From positions 434,001 to 498,000 of the forward strand of contig NZ_JAHNZT010000002.1 of NCBI RefSeq assembly GCF_019039035.1: DNA of 64,000 nucleotides, in the 5' to 3' direction. Both the position numbers and the translations under genes were made by a program. Shown piece by piece: positions 1-7,953 of the stretch. The notes below the pieces were generated by a model. The model was not told the origin of the DNA, made no database searches, and saw only the letters and a program-made list of their open reading frames with translations. Position 1 is the stretch's first letter, and every line of letters begins with the position of its first letter. The stretch is from Citreicoccus inhibens (lineage in GTDB: Bacteria; Myxococcota; Myxococcia; Myxococcales; Myxococcaceae).

Positions 1-542
1 CCTTCGGAGTGAGCAGCGCCCCTGCCGAACCGTCTCACGTGCGCACGTGGAGACCCTCGGTCTACTTGCTCAGCGGCGCCGCGCTCGCTCGGGGCGCGAA
101 CGCAGGGCCCATGCTGGCGTTGGGCGCAACGTTGCCTGTCAGGCATGGGCTGGACGCGGAGCTTGAAGTGGGCCTGCGCCATGCCACCCTCGAAGCCTTG
201 GATGAGCGCCGCGAGGATGTCAGCTCCCGCGTCCTGGGGGTCCCCGTGCTGGCGTCCATGCGTGTCACCCTTTTGCAGCAAGAGTCCTTCTCTCTACACG
301 GCCGTGCAGGTGTGGGAGTGATGCCTTTCCGCCACCGGCTCAGTTCGAGCGCCTTCCAGACGGAGCTCGATGAGAGCAAGCTGGGCGCCATGGCCTTCCT
401 CAGCGCACAGGGGGCATATCGGCTCGGGCGCTTCAGCGCGCTGGTGGAGCTGCGGGGCGCGTGGGCGCCCGCGCGCACCTCGGCGCTGAACGCGCAGCTC
501 GGAGGCGCGGGGCTCGCGGTGGGCATGAGGTTCACACCATGA
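1..542 (+). CDS. Outer-membrane beta-barrel-like protein, 5' truncated by window edge
   Basis: The frame is open from the first bases of the window, so the gene probably begins upstream; an in-frame GTG lies at 9. The visible ~177 residues alternate hydrophobic and polar residues with many Gly and aromatic/Arg turns, and end in GLAVGMRFTP. A terminal aromatic-containing strand of this kind is typical of small 8-stranded outer-membrane barrels. No enzyme motif is visible. Its stop overlaps the ATG of the next gene (ATGA), so the two are probably translated together and share an envelope role. Barrel assignment is inferred from pattern only; a soluble beta-rich protein is the alternative. Confidence 0.6.
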   Translation, partial: FGVSSAPAEPSHVRTWRPSVYLLSGAALARGANAGPMLALGATLPVRHGLDAELEVGLRHATLEALDERREDVSSRVLGVPVLASMRVTLLQQESFSLHGRAGVGVMPFRHRLSSSAFQTELDESKLGAMAFLSAQGAYRLGRFSALVELRGAWAPARTSALNAQLGGAGLAVGMRFTP

Positions 543-1324
543 GCCGCGCCGGTGCCCTGCTCGCCCTCCTCCTCTTGTGCGCGTGTGGCAGCAGCAACGC
601 GCCGCTGCCCGCGCCGGAGATTCTCTCGCTCGTCCCCAACTCGCAGCGCACCAACGAGAAGGGAGAGCTCACGGTGTCATTCGACGCCGTCTACGCCGTG
701 CGCGTGGACTACGGCCGTGAGCAGGTCAGCTTCGAGCAGGTGGTGAGCGGGCGCGTGTGGGTGGGCGGCATCGAGGCACGCGTCGTGCGATTCGACGCGG
801 CGGGCACGGTCGTCGTCACCGTCCCCGAGGAGCTTGGCCCCGGTGAGTACGAGGTGAAGCTCGTGCTCGCGGATGGACGAGAAGCGGTGGCGCCGCAGGT
901 CTTCGCCATCCGAACGCCGGGCGAGTCGGATCCTCCCGCGAAGGACCATCCAGATGCGGGCGCCGTGGATGCAGGCCCCGCCTCCGATGCCGGTGCGCAG
1001 GAGGACGACCCGTCGCGCCCGTTGGCCCGAGGCGATGTGACGGGCTACGTCTTCACCAGCGTGGACAGCGTGCAGTACCGCAACGAGTCCTTCACCATCA
1101 CCGTGGAGGCACAGGGCCCGCGCGCCGCGGAGTTCAATGACTGGGTCCTGCTCGTCAGCACGCGCGGCACGGTGACGCCGAGCCTCATCGGCCCGTTCAC
1201 GCAGGGCCGCTGCACGCAGCGCGTCTCGGTGGACGTGAACGGCGGCAACGTGAAGCTCATCGCGTTCGACTACTTCGGCGCGCGCGGTGCTTCCAATGGC
1301 TTCCAGGTACGGCACCGCCACTGA
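539..1324 (+). CDS. Lipoprotein with IPT/TIG-like domain
   Basis: The ATG at 539 overlaps the upstream stop and is chosen because it opens directly into a lipoprotein signal peptide (MSRAGALLALLLLCACGSS, lipobox LCAC). Residues ~25-125 begin PEILSLVPNS and show beta-rich repeats ending in a TIG/IPT-like fold (EYEVKLVLADG, APQVFAIR), a fold common in myxobacterial surface lipoproteins. A low-complexity Asp/Ala/Pro linker (DAGAVDAGPASDAGAQ) separates it from a second beta-rich domain of about 90 residues. No catalytic motif is seen. Probably anchored in the outer membrane with the barrel-like neighbour. It converges on the pseudouridine synthase gene with only seven bases between them. Confidence 0.8.
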   Translation: MSRAGALLALLLLCACGSSNAPLPAPEILSLVPNSQRTNEKGELTVSFDAVYAVRVDYGREQVSFEQVVSGRVWVGGIEARVVRFDAAGTVVVTVPEELGPGEYEVKLVLADGREAVAPQVFAIRTPGESDPPAKDHPDAGAVDAGPASDAGAQEDDPSRPLARGDVTGYVFTSVDSVQYRNESFTITVEAQGPRAAEFNDWVLLVSTRGTVTPSLIGPFTQGRCTQRVSVDVNGGNVKLIAFDYFGARGASNGFQVRHRH

Positions 1325-1331
1325 GCGCGTC

Positions 1332-2027
1332 TCAACCCGCGCGACGCAGCAACACCAGCGCCTGGGCCATGTCCTGCGCGAGCGGAGCCTCCACCGCCCG
1401 AGCCGCCACGCCAGGGAGCTCCGGCCACTCCACCCGCGCGGCATGGAGCGGCGTTCGCGCGAGGACCACGTCGCCACCCTCCCCTCCCAGGTCCGTGGAA
1501 GTGAGGGGCTCGTCGCGCCCGTACTGGTGATCCACCAACAGGGGATGCCCTTGCGAGAGCAAGTGGACGCGAATCTGGTGCGTCCTGCCCGTCAGGGGCT
1601 CGGCCTCGACGAATGAAGCGCGCGCGAACGTCTCCACGGGCCGGATGCGCGTGCGCGAGGGCTTCCCTTCAGGCTCTTCCGGACGCGCCACCCGCATGCG
1701 GCCCTTGCGTCCGGCGATGAGCGGCGCGTCCACCATGCGCGGTGACTCGACGCGCCCCTCCACCAGCGCCACGTAGCGCTTGCGCACCTTGCCGGACTCG
1801 AAGGCCTGAGACAGCGCGCGATGCACGCCCGCATCCAGCGCGAACACGAGCGCGCCCGAGGTGTCCCGATCCAACCGGTGCACCACGAAGACCTTGCGAC
1901 CGAGGCGGCCCTCCAGCGACTCACGCAGGGAGGGACCGCCGTCACGCCCGGGGATGACGACGACTCCCGCGGGCTTGTCCACCACGAGCACCCCGCCGCC
2001 CTCGAAGAGGATGCGGACCTCGGTCAC
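1332..2027 (-). CDS. RluA/RsuA-superfamily RNA pseudouridine synthase
   Basis: Isomerises specific uridines in rRNA or tRNA to pseudouridine in the cytoplasm. The catalytic motif HRLDRDTSG is present with the nucleophilic Asp at about residue 53, followed by the family's later motif GRTHQIRVHL and the segment GHPLLVDHQYG. At 231 residues it lacks an N-terminal S4 domain, so it resembles the short RluA/TruC-like members; the RNA target cannot be read from sequence. The GTG start overlaps the stop of the M16-like gene (GTGA) and has GGAG five bases upstream, so it is the last gene of a translationally coupled minus-strand chain beginning near 7881. Confidence 0.93.
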   Translation of the reverse strand: MTEVRILFEGGGVLVVDKPAGVVVIPGRDGGPSLRESLEGRLGRKVFVVHRLDRDTSGALVFALDAGVHRALSQAFESGKVRKRYVALVEGRVESPRMVDAPLIAGRKGRMRVARPEEPEGKPSRTRIRPVETFARASFVEAEPLTGRTHQIRVHLLSQGHPLLVDHQYGRDEPLTSTDLGGEGGDVVLARTPLHAARVEWPELPGVAARAVEAPLAQDMAQALVLLRRAG

Positions 2028-3538
2028 TCGTACTCCGACGCGGACACCACCGTGATGGGGCCAAGTCCTTCGAGGAGCGGTTTGACCTCGGCGGCCTTGC
2101 CCAGCACGACGATGAGGGGCGCCTCCGCGAAGCAGTACTTCCGCGCCGCGGCGGCCACCTGCTGCGGCGTCACCGCGCGCAACCGGTCCCGGAACTTCTC
2201 CACCCAGTCGTCTCCCAATCCGTACATCCGGATGTCGCAGATGATCGACGCGATGGACTCGTTCGTCTCGGTGCGCAGCGGATACAGGCCCGCCAGGTAG
2301 TTCTGGCCGTCCTGCAGCTCGCGGGGCTTGAGTCCCTTCTGCCGCACGCCCCCGACCTCCGCGAGCGCCACGTCGATGATCTCGCGCGTGGACGCGGTCT
2401 TCGTGAAGGTCGTCACCGCGAACGTGCCACCCGCGTTCATCGGATCGAACCAGGAGCTGACGCCGTAGGTGAGGCCGCGATTGACGCGGATCTCGTTCAT
2501 CAGGCGCGAGGTGAAGCCACCGCCCAGCGCGATGTTCATCGCCGTGGCGGAGAAGTAGTCCGGGTGGCCCATCCGGAAGCCCGGGCCGCCCACGCGCACC
2601 TGTGACTGCGTCTGATCCGGCTTGTCCACCAGCAGGACCTGGCCCGCGCGGGCAATGCCCTCCATGGGGGGCACGACGGGCGCGGAGTCCGGCCCTCCGG
2701 TCCAGTCCGCGAAGGCCTTCTGCGCCTCGGCGGCCACCGTCTCGGGGACGAGCGCGCCCACCACCACGAGCATCGCGACCTGGGGGCCCAGGTGTTCGCG
2801 GTGGAAGCGGACGACGTCATCCCGGGTGAACGTGCCCACGCTTCGCGCGGATCCGCCCACGTCGTGCCCGTAGGGGTGGTCCCCCCAGAGCGCCTGGGAG
2901 AACGCGCGGTCGGCGATGACGGACGGATCATCCAGGTCGTTGGCGAACTGGGCCAGGGCGCGGTCGCGCGCGTCGTCCACCTCCGACTGAGGGAACGAGG
3001 GCTCGCGAACAATCTGGCCGAGGACCTCCATCATCGCGGAGAAGTGCTCGGCGGGCGTGGTGACGTAGACCGAGAACGAGTCCTCGCTGACGCCCGTGGA
3101 GACACTGGCGCCGACGAACTCGATGGCCTCGTCGAGCGCATCCGCGCTCATCCGCGCGGTGCCCCGACGCAGCAAGCGGGCAGTGAAGTCCGCGAGTCCC
3201 GCCTTGCCCACCGGATCCACCGCGCTGCCCGCGCGCATCACCAGCCGCATCGACACGAGCGGCAGAGGCCCACGCTCGGCCGCGATGACCTTCAGGCCGC
3301 TGGACGTGGTGCTCTCGTGCAGCGAGGGCAGCTTGAGCACGCCGGTGGTGGCCTGACGCGTGGCCTGCCTCGGCGCGGCCTTGCGAGCCGGGGCCTTCTT
3401 CGCGGCGGCGCGAGTCTGGCGCGAGGGCGTGGAGGCCCCACGCCGCGCGACCTTCGCGGCCTTCCGGGCGGGCTTCTTCGAGGAGGCGGTCTTTGGGGAG
3501 GCCATGCGCGGGGACTTTCCTTGGGTTGGGCGGCTCAC
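2024..3538 (-). CDS. M16 peptidase-family protein, non-catalytic subunit, with Lys/Ala-rich N-terminus
   Basis: Homologous to the second (non-catalytic) half of bacterial M16B zinc peptidases. The position where HxxEH should be reads GLADFTARLL, so no zinc can be bound; the C-terminal half keeps the RGLTYG / Tyr segment that supplies the substrate-binding Arg-Tyr pair. The partner gene immediately upstream has the intact metal site, so the two probably form a heterodimer. Residues 1-65 are an Ala/Lys/Arg-rich tail (KKPARKAAKVARRG-like) resembling histone H1. The GTG at 3538 overlaps the upstream stop (GTGA); an ATG at 3505 with AAGGA about 12 bases upstream is an equally plausible start and still includes the basic tail. 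Confidence 0.88.
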   Translation of the reverse strand: MSRPTQGKSPRMASPKTASSKKPARKAAKVARRGASTPSRQTRAAAKKAPARKAAPRQATRQATTGVLKLPSLHESTTSSGLKVIAAERGPLPLVSMRLVMRAGSAVDPVGKAGLADFTARLLRRGTARMSADALDEAIEFVGASVSTGVSEDSFSVYVTTPAEHFSAMMEVLGQIVREPSFPQSEVDDARDRALAQFANDLDDPSVIADRAFSQALWGDHPYGHDVGGSARSVGTFTRDDVVRFHREHLGPQVAMLVVVGALVPETVAAEAQKAFADWTGGPDSAPVVPPMEGIARAGQVLLVDKPDQTQSQVRVGGPGFRMGHPDYFSATAMNIALGGGFTSRLMNEIRVNRGLTYGVSSWFDPMNAGGTFAVTTFTKTASTREIIDVALAEVGGVRQKGLKPRELQDGQNYLAGLYPLRTETNESIASIICDIRMYGLGDDWVEKFRDRLRAVTPQQVAAAARKYCFAEAPLIVVLGKAAEVKPLLEGLGPITVVSASEYE

Positions 3539-4851
3539 GCGTCGTCCCCGGCCTCTGGGACGAGCGTCACCACGGAGCGGCGCTCGGGCGCGAAGTACTT
3601 CGCGGCGGCGGCCTTCACCTGCTCGTTGGTCACGGACGCGTAGTACGACGGCAGGGCCAGGCCCTCGCGCCAGTCGCCCAGCAGCGCCTCATAGTGTCCG
3701 AGCGCGTGCCCGCGACCGCTGTTCGTGGCCAGCTCGCGCACGTGGTCCGAGCGCAGGTTGTTCTTCGCCTTCTGCAGCTCGCGCTCACTGACGCCCTCGC
3801 GTGCCAGCCGCTCGAGCTCCGCGTAGAGCAGGCCCTCGACCCTGGCGGGGTCCGAGTCCGGCTTCAGCTCCAGATAGAAGAGGATGGTGCCCGGATCGAT
3901 GCGCCAGCTCCAATCGAGCATCACCGATACGGCTTCCTTCTTCTCGTAGACGAGCGACTTCACGAGCCGGCTGCCCTCGCCCTTGGTGAGGACGTACTGG
4001 GCCACGTCCAGCACGCGCGTGTCCCCGTCGCGCGCGGACGGGCCATGGAAGCCGATCATCACGGACGGAGACTGCGCGGGATGGTGCACGACGGCACGGC
4101 GCTCGCCCTTCTGCGCGGGCTCCGCGTTGAGCACGGGCGCCGGCGCGGGGCCGCGGGGGATGTCGCCGTAGTAGCGGCGCACGAGCGCCAGCGTCTTCTT
4201 CGGATCAATGTCCCCGACGATGTAGAGCACCGCGTTGTTGGGGGCGTAGTACGTGCGGAAGTACGCCTCGCAGTCCTGACGCGTGATCGCCTCGATGTCC
4301 GCCATCCAGCCGATGACGGGCCAGCGGTACGCGTGCGCCTTGTAGACGAGCGTGCCCAGCTCCTCGTCCATCATCCCCGGGATGTCGTTGTCCACGCGAA
4401 CGCGGCGCTCTTCCATGACGACCTGCCGCTCGCTGGCGAGCGTGGTGTCGGAGATGCGCAGCGAGCGCATGCGATCCGACTCCAGGTCGAGGACCGTCTC
4501 CAGCGCGTCCGCGGAGAAGTCGTCGTAGTACACCGTCATGTCATTGGACGTGTACGCGTTCGAGCGACCGCCGTTGGACTCCAGCGTCTTGTCGAACATC
4601 TTGGGGCCGTACTTCTTGGCCCCGTTGAACATCATGTGCTCGAACAGGTGGCTGATGCCGGTGATGCCGGGCCGCTCGTTGCGGCTGCCCACCTGGAAGA
4701 AGGTGTAGAGGCTGACCACCGGGGCCTGATGGTTCGCCAGCAGGCGGACCTTGAGGCCGTTGGGCAGCGTTGCCTCATGCACATCGAAGAGGGACTGGAG
4801 AGCGGGGTCCACCGCGCGCGCGGCAGGGGACCGCGGGGATGCCTTGGGCAT
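3535..4851 (-). CDS. M16 zinc peptidase, catalytic subunit (pitrilysin/processing-peptidase-like)
   Basis: Contains the inverted zinc-binding motif HLFEH (His68, Glu71, His72) in the typical context GISHLFEHMMFNG, with a downstream Glu-rich segment (VVMEERRVRVDND) supplying the third ligand. 438 residues is normal for single-fold M16B subunits, which work as dimers and cleave peptides. No signal peptide is visible (MPKASPRSPAARAVDP), so a cytoplasmic site is likely unless export is non-classical. It precedes and overlaps the non-catalytic subunit by four bases and follows the response regulator gene after 26 bases, suggesting that all are transcribed together. Confidence 0.93.
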   Translation of the reverse strand: MPKASPRSPAARAVDPALQSLFDVHEATLPNGLKVRLLANHQAPVVSLYTFFQVGSRNERPGITGISHLFEHMMFNGAKKYGPKMFDKTLESNGGRSNAYTSNDMTVYYDDFSADALETVLDLESDRMRSLRISDTTLASERQVVMEERRVRVDNDIPGMMDEELGTLVYKAHAYRWPVIGWMADIEAITRQDCEAYFRTYYAPNNAVLYIVGDIDPKKTLALVRRYYGDIPRGPAPAPVLNAEPAQKGERRAVVHHPAQSPSVMIGFHGPSARDGDTRVLDVAQYVLTKGEGSRLVKSLVYEKKEAVSVMLDWSWRIDPGTILFYLELKPDSDPARVEGLLYAELERLAREGVSERELQKAKNNLRSDHVRELATNSGRGHALGHYEALLGDWREGLALPSYYASVTNEQVKAAAAKYFAPERRSVVTLVPEAGDDA

Positions 4852-4877
4852 AGGCCCCCACCGTATACACGCCGTGT

Positions 4878-5543
4878 CTAGAGATCCACGGCTCCGACAC
4901 GCAGGGCCATCACCACGGCCTCCACATGGGAGTTGACGCCCATCTTCCGGTAGATATGCGACAGGTGCGTGCGCACCGTCCGCCGCTCCATCGTCATCAC
5001 CTGCCCCACCTCGGCGTTCGACAACCCCTTGGCCACGAAGCGCAGCACCTCGAACTCCTTGGGCGTCAGGCCCCAGGGGTTCTCGGGCCTGGCCTCCGTG
5101 GGCTTCGCCTGGACGGAGTGGAAGTAGTTCCAGAACTTCCGCGCGATGATGGGCTCCAGCACGGTGCCGCCCTCCATCACCTCCTGGATGCCCGAGCGAA
5201 TCTTCTCCGGGCCCACGCGCTTGACGAGGTAGCCCGAGGCACCCGCCTGGATGGCCTCGTAGACCTTCTGCTCGTCCTCGAACGACGTGAGGATGAGGAT
5301 CTCCACCTCGGGCGCGCGGCGCTTCACCTTCTGGGTGACCTGGATGCCGTGCAGGCCGGGCAGCTCCAGGTCCAGCAACACGAGCTGCGGGCGCTCGCGG
5401 ACGATGTCCTCCACGGCCTGCTCGCCGTCTTGCGACGTGCCCACGACCTCCAGCTCCGCAAAGGTGCCCAGCACCTTCACCAGGTTCTTCAAGAGCTGCG
5501 GCTGATCCTCGACGACGAAGATGCGGGTGCGTTCCATGGTCAT
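4878..5543 (-). CDS. NarL/FixJ-type response regulator (REC + LuxR HTH)
   Basis: N-terminal receiver domain with acidic pocket VVEDQ and phospho-acceptor Asp58 (LVLLDLELPG), conserved Thr (ILTS) and Lys (YLVKR), then a LuxR-type helix-turn-helix from about residue 150 (LTPKEFEVLRFVAKGLSNAEVGQVM...RTVRTHLSHIYRKMGV). A DNA-binding transcription regulator switched by phosphorylation. No histidine kinase gene lies next to it; instead its start overlaps (ATGA) the end of a pseudokinase gene, so the signalling input may come through that protein or from a distant kinase. ATGACCATG gives two possible Met starts, two codons apart. Confidence 0.95.
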   Translation of the reverse strand: MTMERTRIFVVEDQPQLLKNLVKVLGTFAELEVVGTSQDGEQAVEDIVRERPQLVLLDLELPGLHGIQVTQKVKRRAPEVEILILTSFEDEQKVYEAIQAGASGYLVKRVGPEKIRSGIQEVMEGGTVLEPIIARKFWNYFHSVQAKPTEARPENPWGLTPKEFEVLRFVAKGLSNAEVGQVMTMERRTVRTHLSHIYRKMGVNSHVEAVVMALRVGAVDL

Positions 5544-7564
5544 CGCCTCGGGGCCTGGAAGTGCTCCTCCAGCTTCTGGTGCTGCCCGCGCGTGAAGCGC
5601 AGATCGAACGACTTGTCCTCGCCCGTGCCGTTGGCCACCACGCGGATGTGCCGCGAGCCCACCTTCACCGGATAGCGGACCAACGGCGTGCGCCGGTTGA
5701 GACGAACGCCATCGACGTACACGGTGGCGGGCACGTTGGTGTGCAGGGACAGGTAGCCGCGCTGCGAGCGCGTCGCGGCGTCCTCGGCTTCACCTCCATC
5801 ATCCTCCGCGGGGAGCGGCACGGCGGCGGGCGGGGTCGCGGTGATGGGGCGCAGGGCGCTCGGGTTGCGAAACTCTCCGTCCGGAGGATTGGGCGGCGCG
5901 GGCGTGGGCGCGCGGCGAATCATGGGCGGACGCTCGTCCAACGCACTGCCACCCGAGGGCGTGCGGTTGCTCATGCGCCACGCGCCGATCGCGACGACGC
6001 AGGCGCCAATCATGGAAGCGGAGAGCACGAACACGCGCAGGCGCGCCCGCCGCTCCGCGGCCCGAGCCATCGCGAACTCCTCCGTGGCCAGGCGCTTGCC
6101 CACGATGGGGTTGGAGACGCTGGACGGCGGAGGCAGCGCGATGTCGCTGCGGGCCTTTGCATCGGCGCCACGCGGCGGTCCCGCCCGGGCCGCGGCGAGG
6201 GCCGCCGCGCGCCGACTGAAGATGGACGGCTCGTCGTCATCCTCGGGAGGCAGCGGCTCCGCGAAGTCCTCGATGACCTTGACGCGCGGATTGCGCTGCG
6301 CGGGCCTGGCGGAGACAGCGCCGGCGGCGCCATGGTGCGGGCGGCGCGACTTCGCGGGCGCGGCACCGGGCGGAGCTTCCCACGCCTGGGCAATGGCCTC
6401 GGGACTCTCGAAGGCGGTCCCCTCCCCCTCCGCCACGGGCGCCGTGGCCGCGTGGGTCAGCGAGCCGATGGGCGCGTCTTCTTGCGGCTCGAAGTCCTGG
6501 GGGCGGTACTCCTCGAACATCGGGGACGCCTCCTGGGTCTCGGCGACGGCCTCCATGTCGGTGAGGGAGCGGCTGTAGGGCGCGCGCTGGACGACGGAGG
6601 CCTCCAGCTCCTCGGCGTGCAGGGACTCCACCTCGGCGCCGGAGACGGGCAGGAGCGTGAAATCGTCCGAGAACGGCACGGGCCCCAGCGTGGCCACGCT
6701 CACCTCGTTGGGGAACAGCTCGCCGACGAACCGGCGGACATCCTCCGGGCCAGGCATTCCGCCGCTCGCGGACAGGAAGTTGCGGAGCGCGCCGGCGAAC
6801 TCCCCGCACGAGCGGAACCGGCGCTGCGGCGTTGGATCCAGCGCGCGCATGATGATGGGATCCATGCGCGCGTTGAGGCGGCGATCCAACCGACTGGGCG
6901 GCGGCAGTGACTCGCGGCGCGTGCTCACCCCGCTGCCCGGCACCACGGCCTCGCGCAGGGTGAGCAGCTCATACGCCACGGCGCCCAGCGAGTAGATGTC
7001 CGACTGCGCGGAGGGCGCCTCTCCACGAGACACCTCCAGCGCGCGGTACGCGCTGCGCCCCCGGTTCGCGAAGCTCTTCTTGAGCTGCGGCACGGCGAGC
7101 AAGGCCTTCAGCGCGCCGAAGTCACAGACGGCCGGGAGGCCCTCGCGCGACAGCAGCAGGTTGCCCGGGGTGAGCGCGCCGTGGATGACCCCGGCCTCGT
7201 GCGCGAGCTGCACCGCATCCAGGAGCTGGATGACGATGTGCAGTGCCACGGGCGTGGGCAGCAGCACCTCCTTCGTGTTGAGGCGCTGGAGCGCGACGCC
7301 CAGCGTGGCGCCGTCCACATCCTGGCGCACCACCGCGAGCCGCTGCTTCACGAAGCCCATGTCCAGCACGTGCAGGATGCCGGGATGGCGCACCGGCAGC
7401 AGCGCGCGCGTGGTGTCCGCGAGATCCCTCGCGTAGGCGGGATCCGACGTCTTGGGATGGAACAGCTTCACCGAGACTTCGCCCGAGGGCAGCTGGAGGG
7501 CGTCGTACAGCTCCGCGAGGTCGCCGGACTCGACGCGGCCCACGAGACGGTAGGAGGCGCTCAT
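5540..7564 (-). CDS. Membrane-anchored Ser/Thr pseudokinase with PEGA domain
   Basis: N-terminal ~270 residues are a Hanks-type kinase fold: VAIK-like lysine (VSVK, Lys33), DFG present (CDFGALK), YSLG and activation-segment features. The catalytic loop HRDLKPxN reads HGALTPGN from residue 128, so the catalytic Asp is Ala and the following Lys is Thr; phosphotransfer should be abolished or severely impaired. A long acidic/Pro-rich linker follows, then a single membrane segment (VFVLSASMIGACVVAIGAW) and a C-terminal PEGA-like beta domain (GYLSLHTNVPATVYVDGVRL). The ATG at 7564, with GAAAGAAG just upstream, overlaps the stop of the zinc-ribbon gene; its own stop overlaps the response regulator start. 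Probable scaffold or sensor rather than enzyme. Confidence 0.88.
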   Translation of the reverse strand: MSASYRLVGRVESGDLAELYDALQLPSGEVSVKLFHPKTSDPAYARDLADTTRALLPVRHPGILHVLDMGFVKQRLAVVRQDVDGATLGVALQRLNTKEVLLPTPVALHIVIQLLDAVQLAHEAGVIHGALTPGNLLLSREGLPAVCDFGALKALLAVPQLKKSFANRGRSAYRALEVSRGEAPSAQSDIYSLGAVAYELLTLREAVVPGSGVSTRRESLPPPSRLDRRLNARMDPIIMRALDPTPQRRFRSCGEFAGALRNFLSASGGMPGPEDVRRFVGELFPNEVSVATLGPVPFSDDFTLLPVSGAEVESLHAEELEASVVQRAPYSRSLTDMEAVAETQEASPMFEEYRPQDFEPQEDAPIGSLTHAATAPVAEGEGTAFESPEAIAQAWEAPPGAAPAKSRRPHHGAAGAVSARPAQRNPRVKVIEDFAEPLPPEDDDEPSIFSRRAAALAAARAGPPRGADAKARSDIALPPPSSVSNPIVGKRLATEEFAMARAAERRARLRVFVLSASMIGACVVAIGAWRMSNRTPSGGSALDERPPMIRRAPTPAPPNPPDGEFRNPSALRPITATPPAAVPLPAEDDGGEAEDAATRSQRGYLSLHTNVPATVYVDGVRLNRRTPLVRYPVKVGSRHIRVVANGTGEDKSFDLRFTRGQHQKLEEHFQAPRR

Positions 7565-7881
7565 GACTTCTTTCGCGAGGGCTGGCGCCGGCGCACGGCG
7601 GCGAAGACGAACCCGCACCACACACACGACTCTCCGCGTCGGCCCCGAGGGAGCTCCAAGGTGCAACCCGGGCACCGAGGCCTGGCGCGATCCACCGCGG
7701 CAGGCTTCAAGGTCGCGGTGCGCGAGGCGGTGGTCGCGCGCGTGACGGGACGTGGGGCGGCGGCCCGGAGTCGGGCCTCGAGGCGACGCACCCGGTCCTC
7801 GAGCGCGGCGATCCGAGCGGACAAGCGCGCATGGACCTCCTCGGCGGGCACCGAGGTCTGGCGTCGGACAGGGGAGCGCAT
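7561..7881 (-). CDS. Small coiled-coil/zinc-ribbon protein
   Basis: About 106 residues. Residues ~10-45 form a charged heptad-like helix (ARIAALEDRVRRLEARLRAA), followed by a basic linker and a C-terminal zinc ribbon with two knuckles, CPGC and CVWC, separated by about 14 residues, and a basic end. Not recognised as a named family. Its stop overlaps the ATG of the pseudokinase gene (ATGA), so it is the first gene of the coupled chain and may act with the pseudokinase. The ATG at 7881 is preferred; a TTG at 7923 would add 14 residues. It is divergent from the HAD nucleotidase gene, which starts only 73 bases away. Confidence 0.65.
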   Translation of the reverse strand: MRSPVRRQTSVPAEEVHARLSARIAALEDRVRRLEARLRAAAPRPVTRATTASRTATLKPAAVDRARPRCPGCTLELPRGRRGESCVWCGFVFAAVRRRQPSRKKS

Positions 7882-7953
7882 CTTAGGTTCGAGAGCGTGC
7901 CATGCTCCCTCCGAGGCCGGCAAGGAGACGTCGCGCGCATCGGGCCGCGTGTT

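Noticed and set aside
7831-7953. Upstream extension of the HAD nucleotidase
   Set aside because: The frame is open to 7831 but overlaps the divergent zinc-ribbon gene and has no family-like sequence; the ATG at 7954 is preferred.
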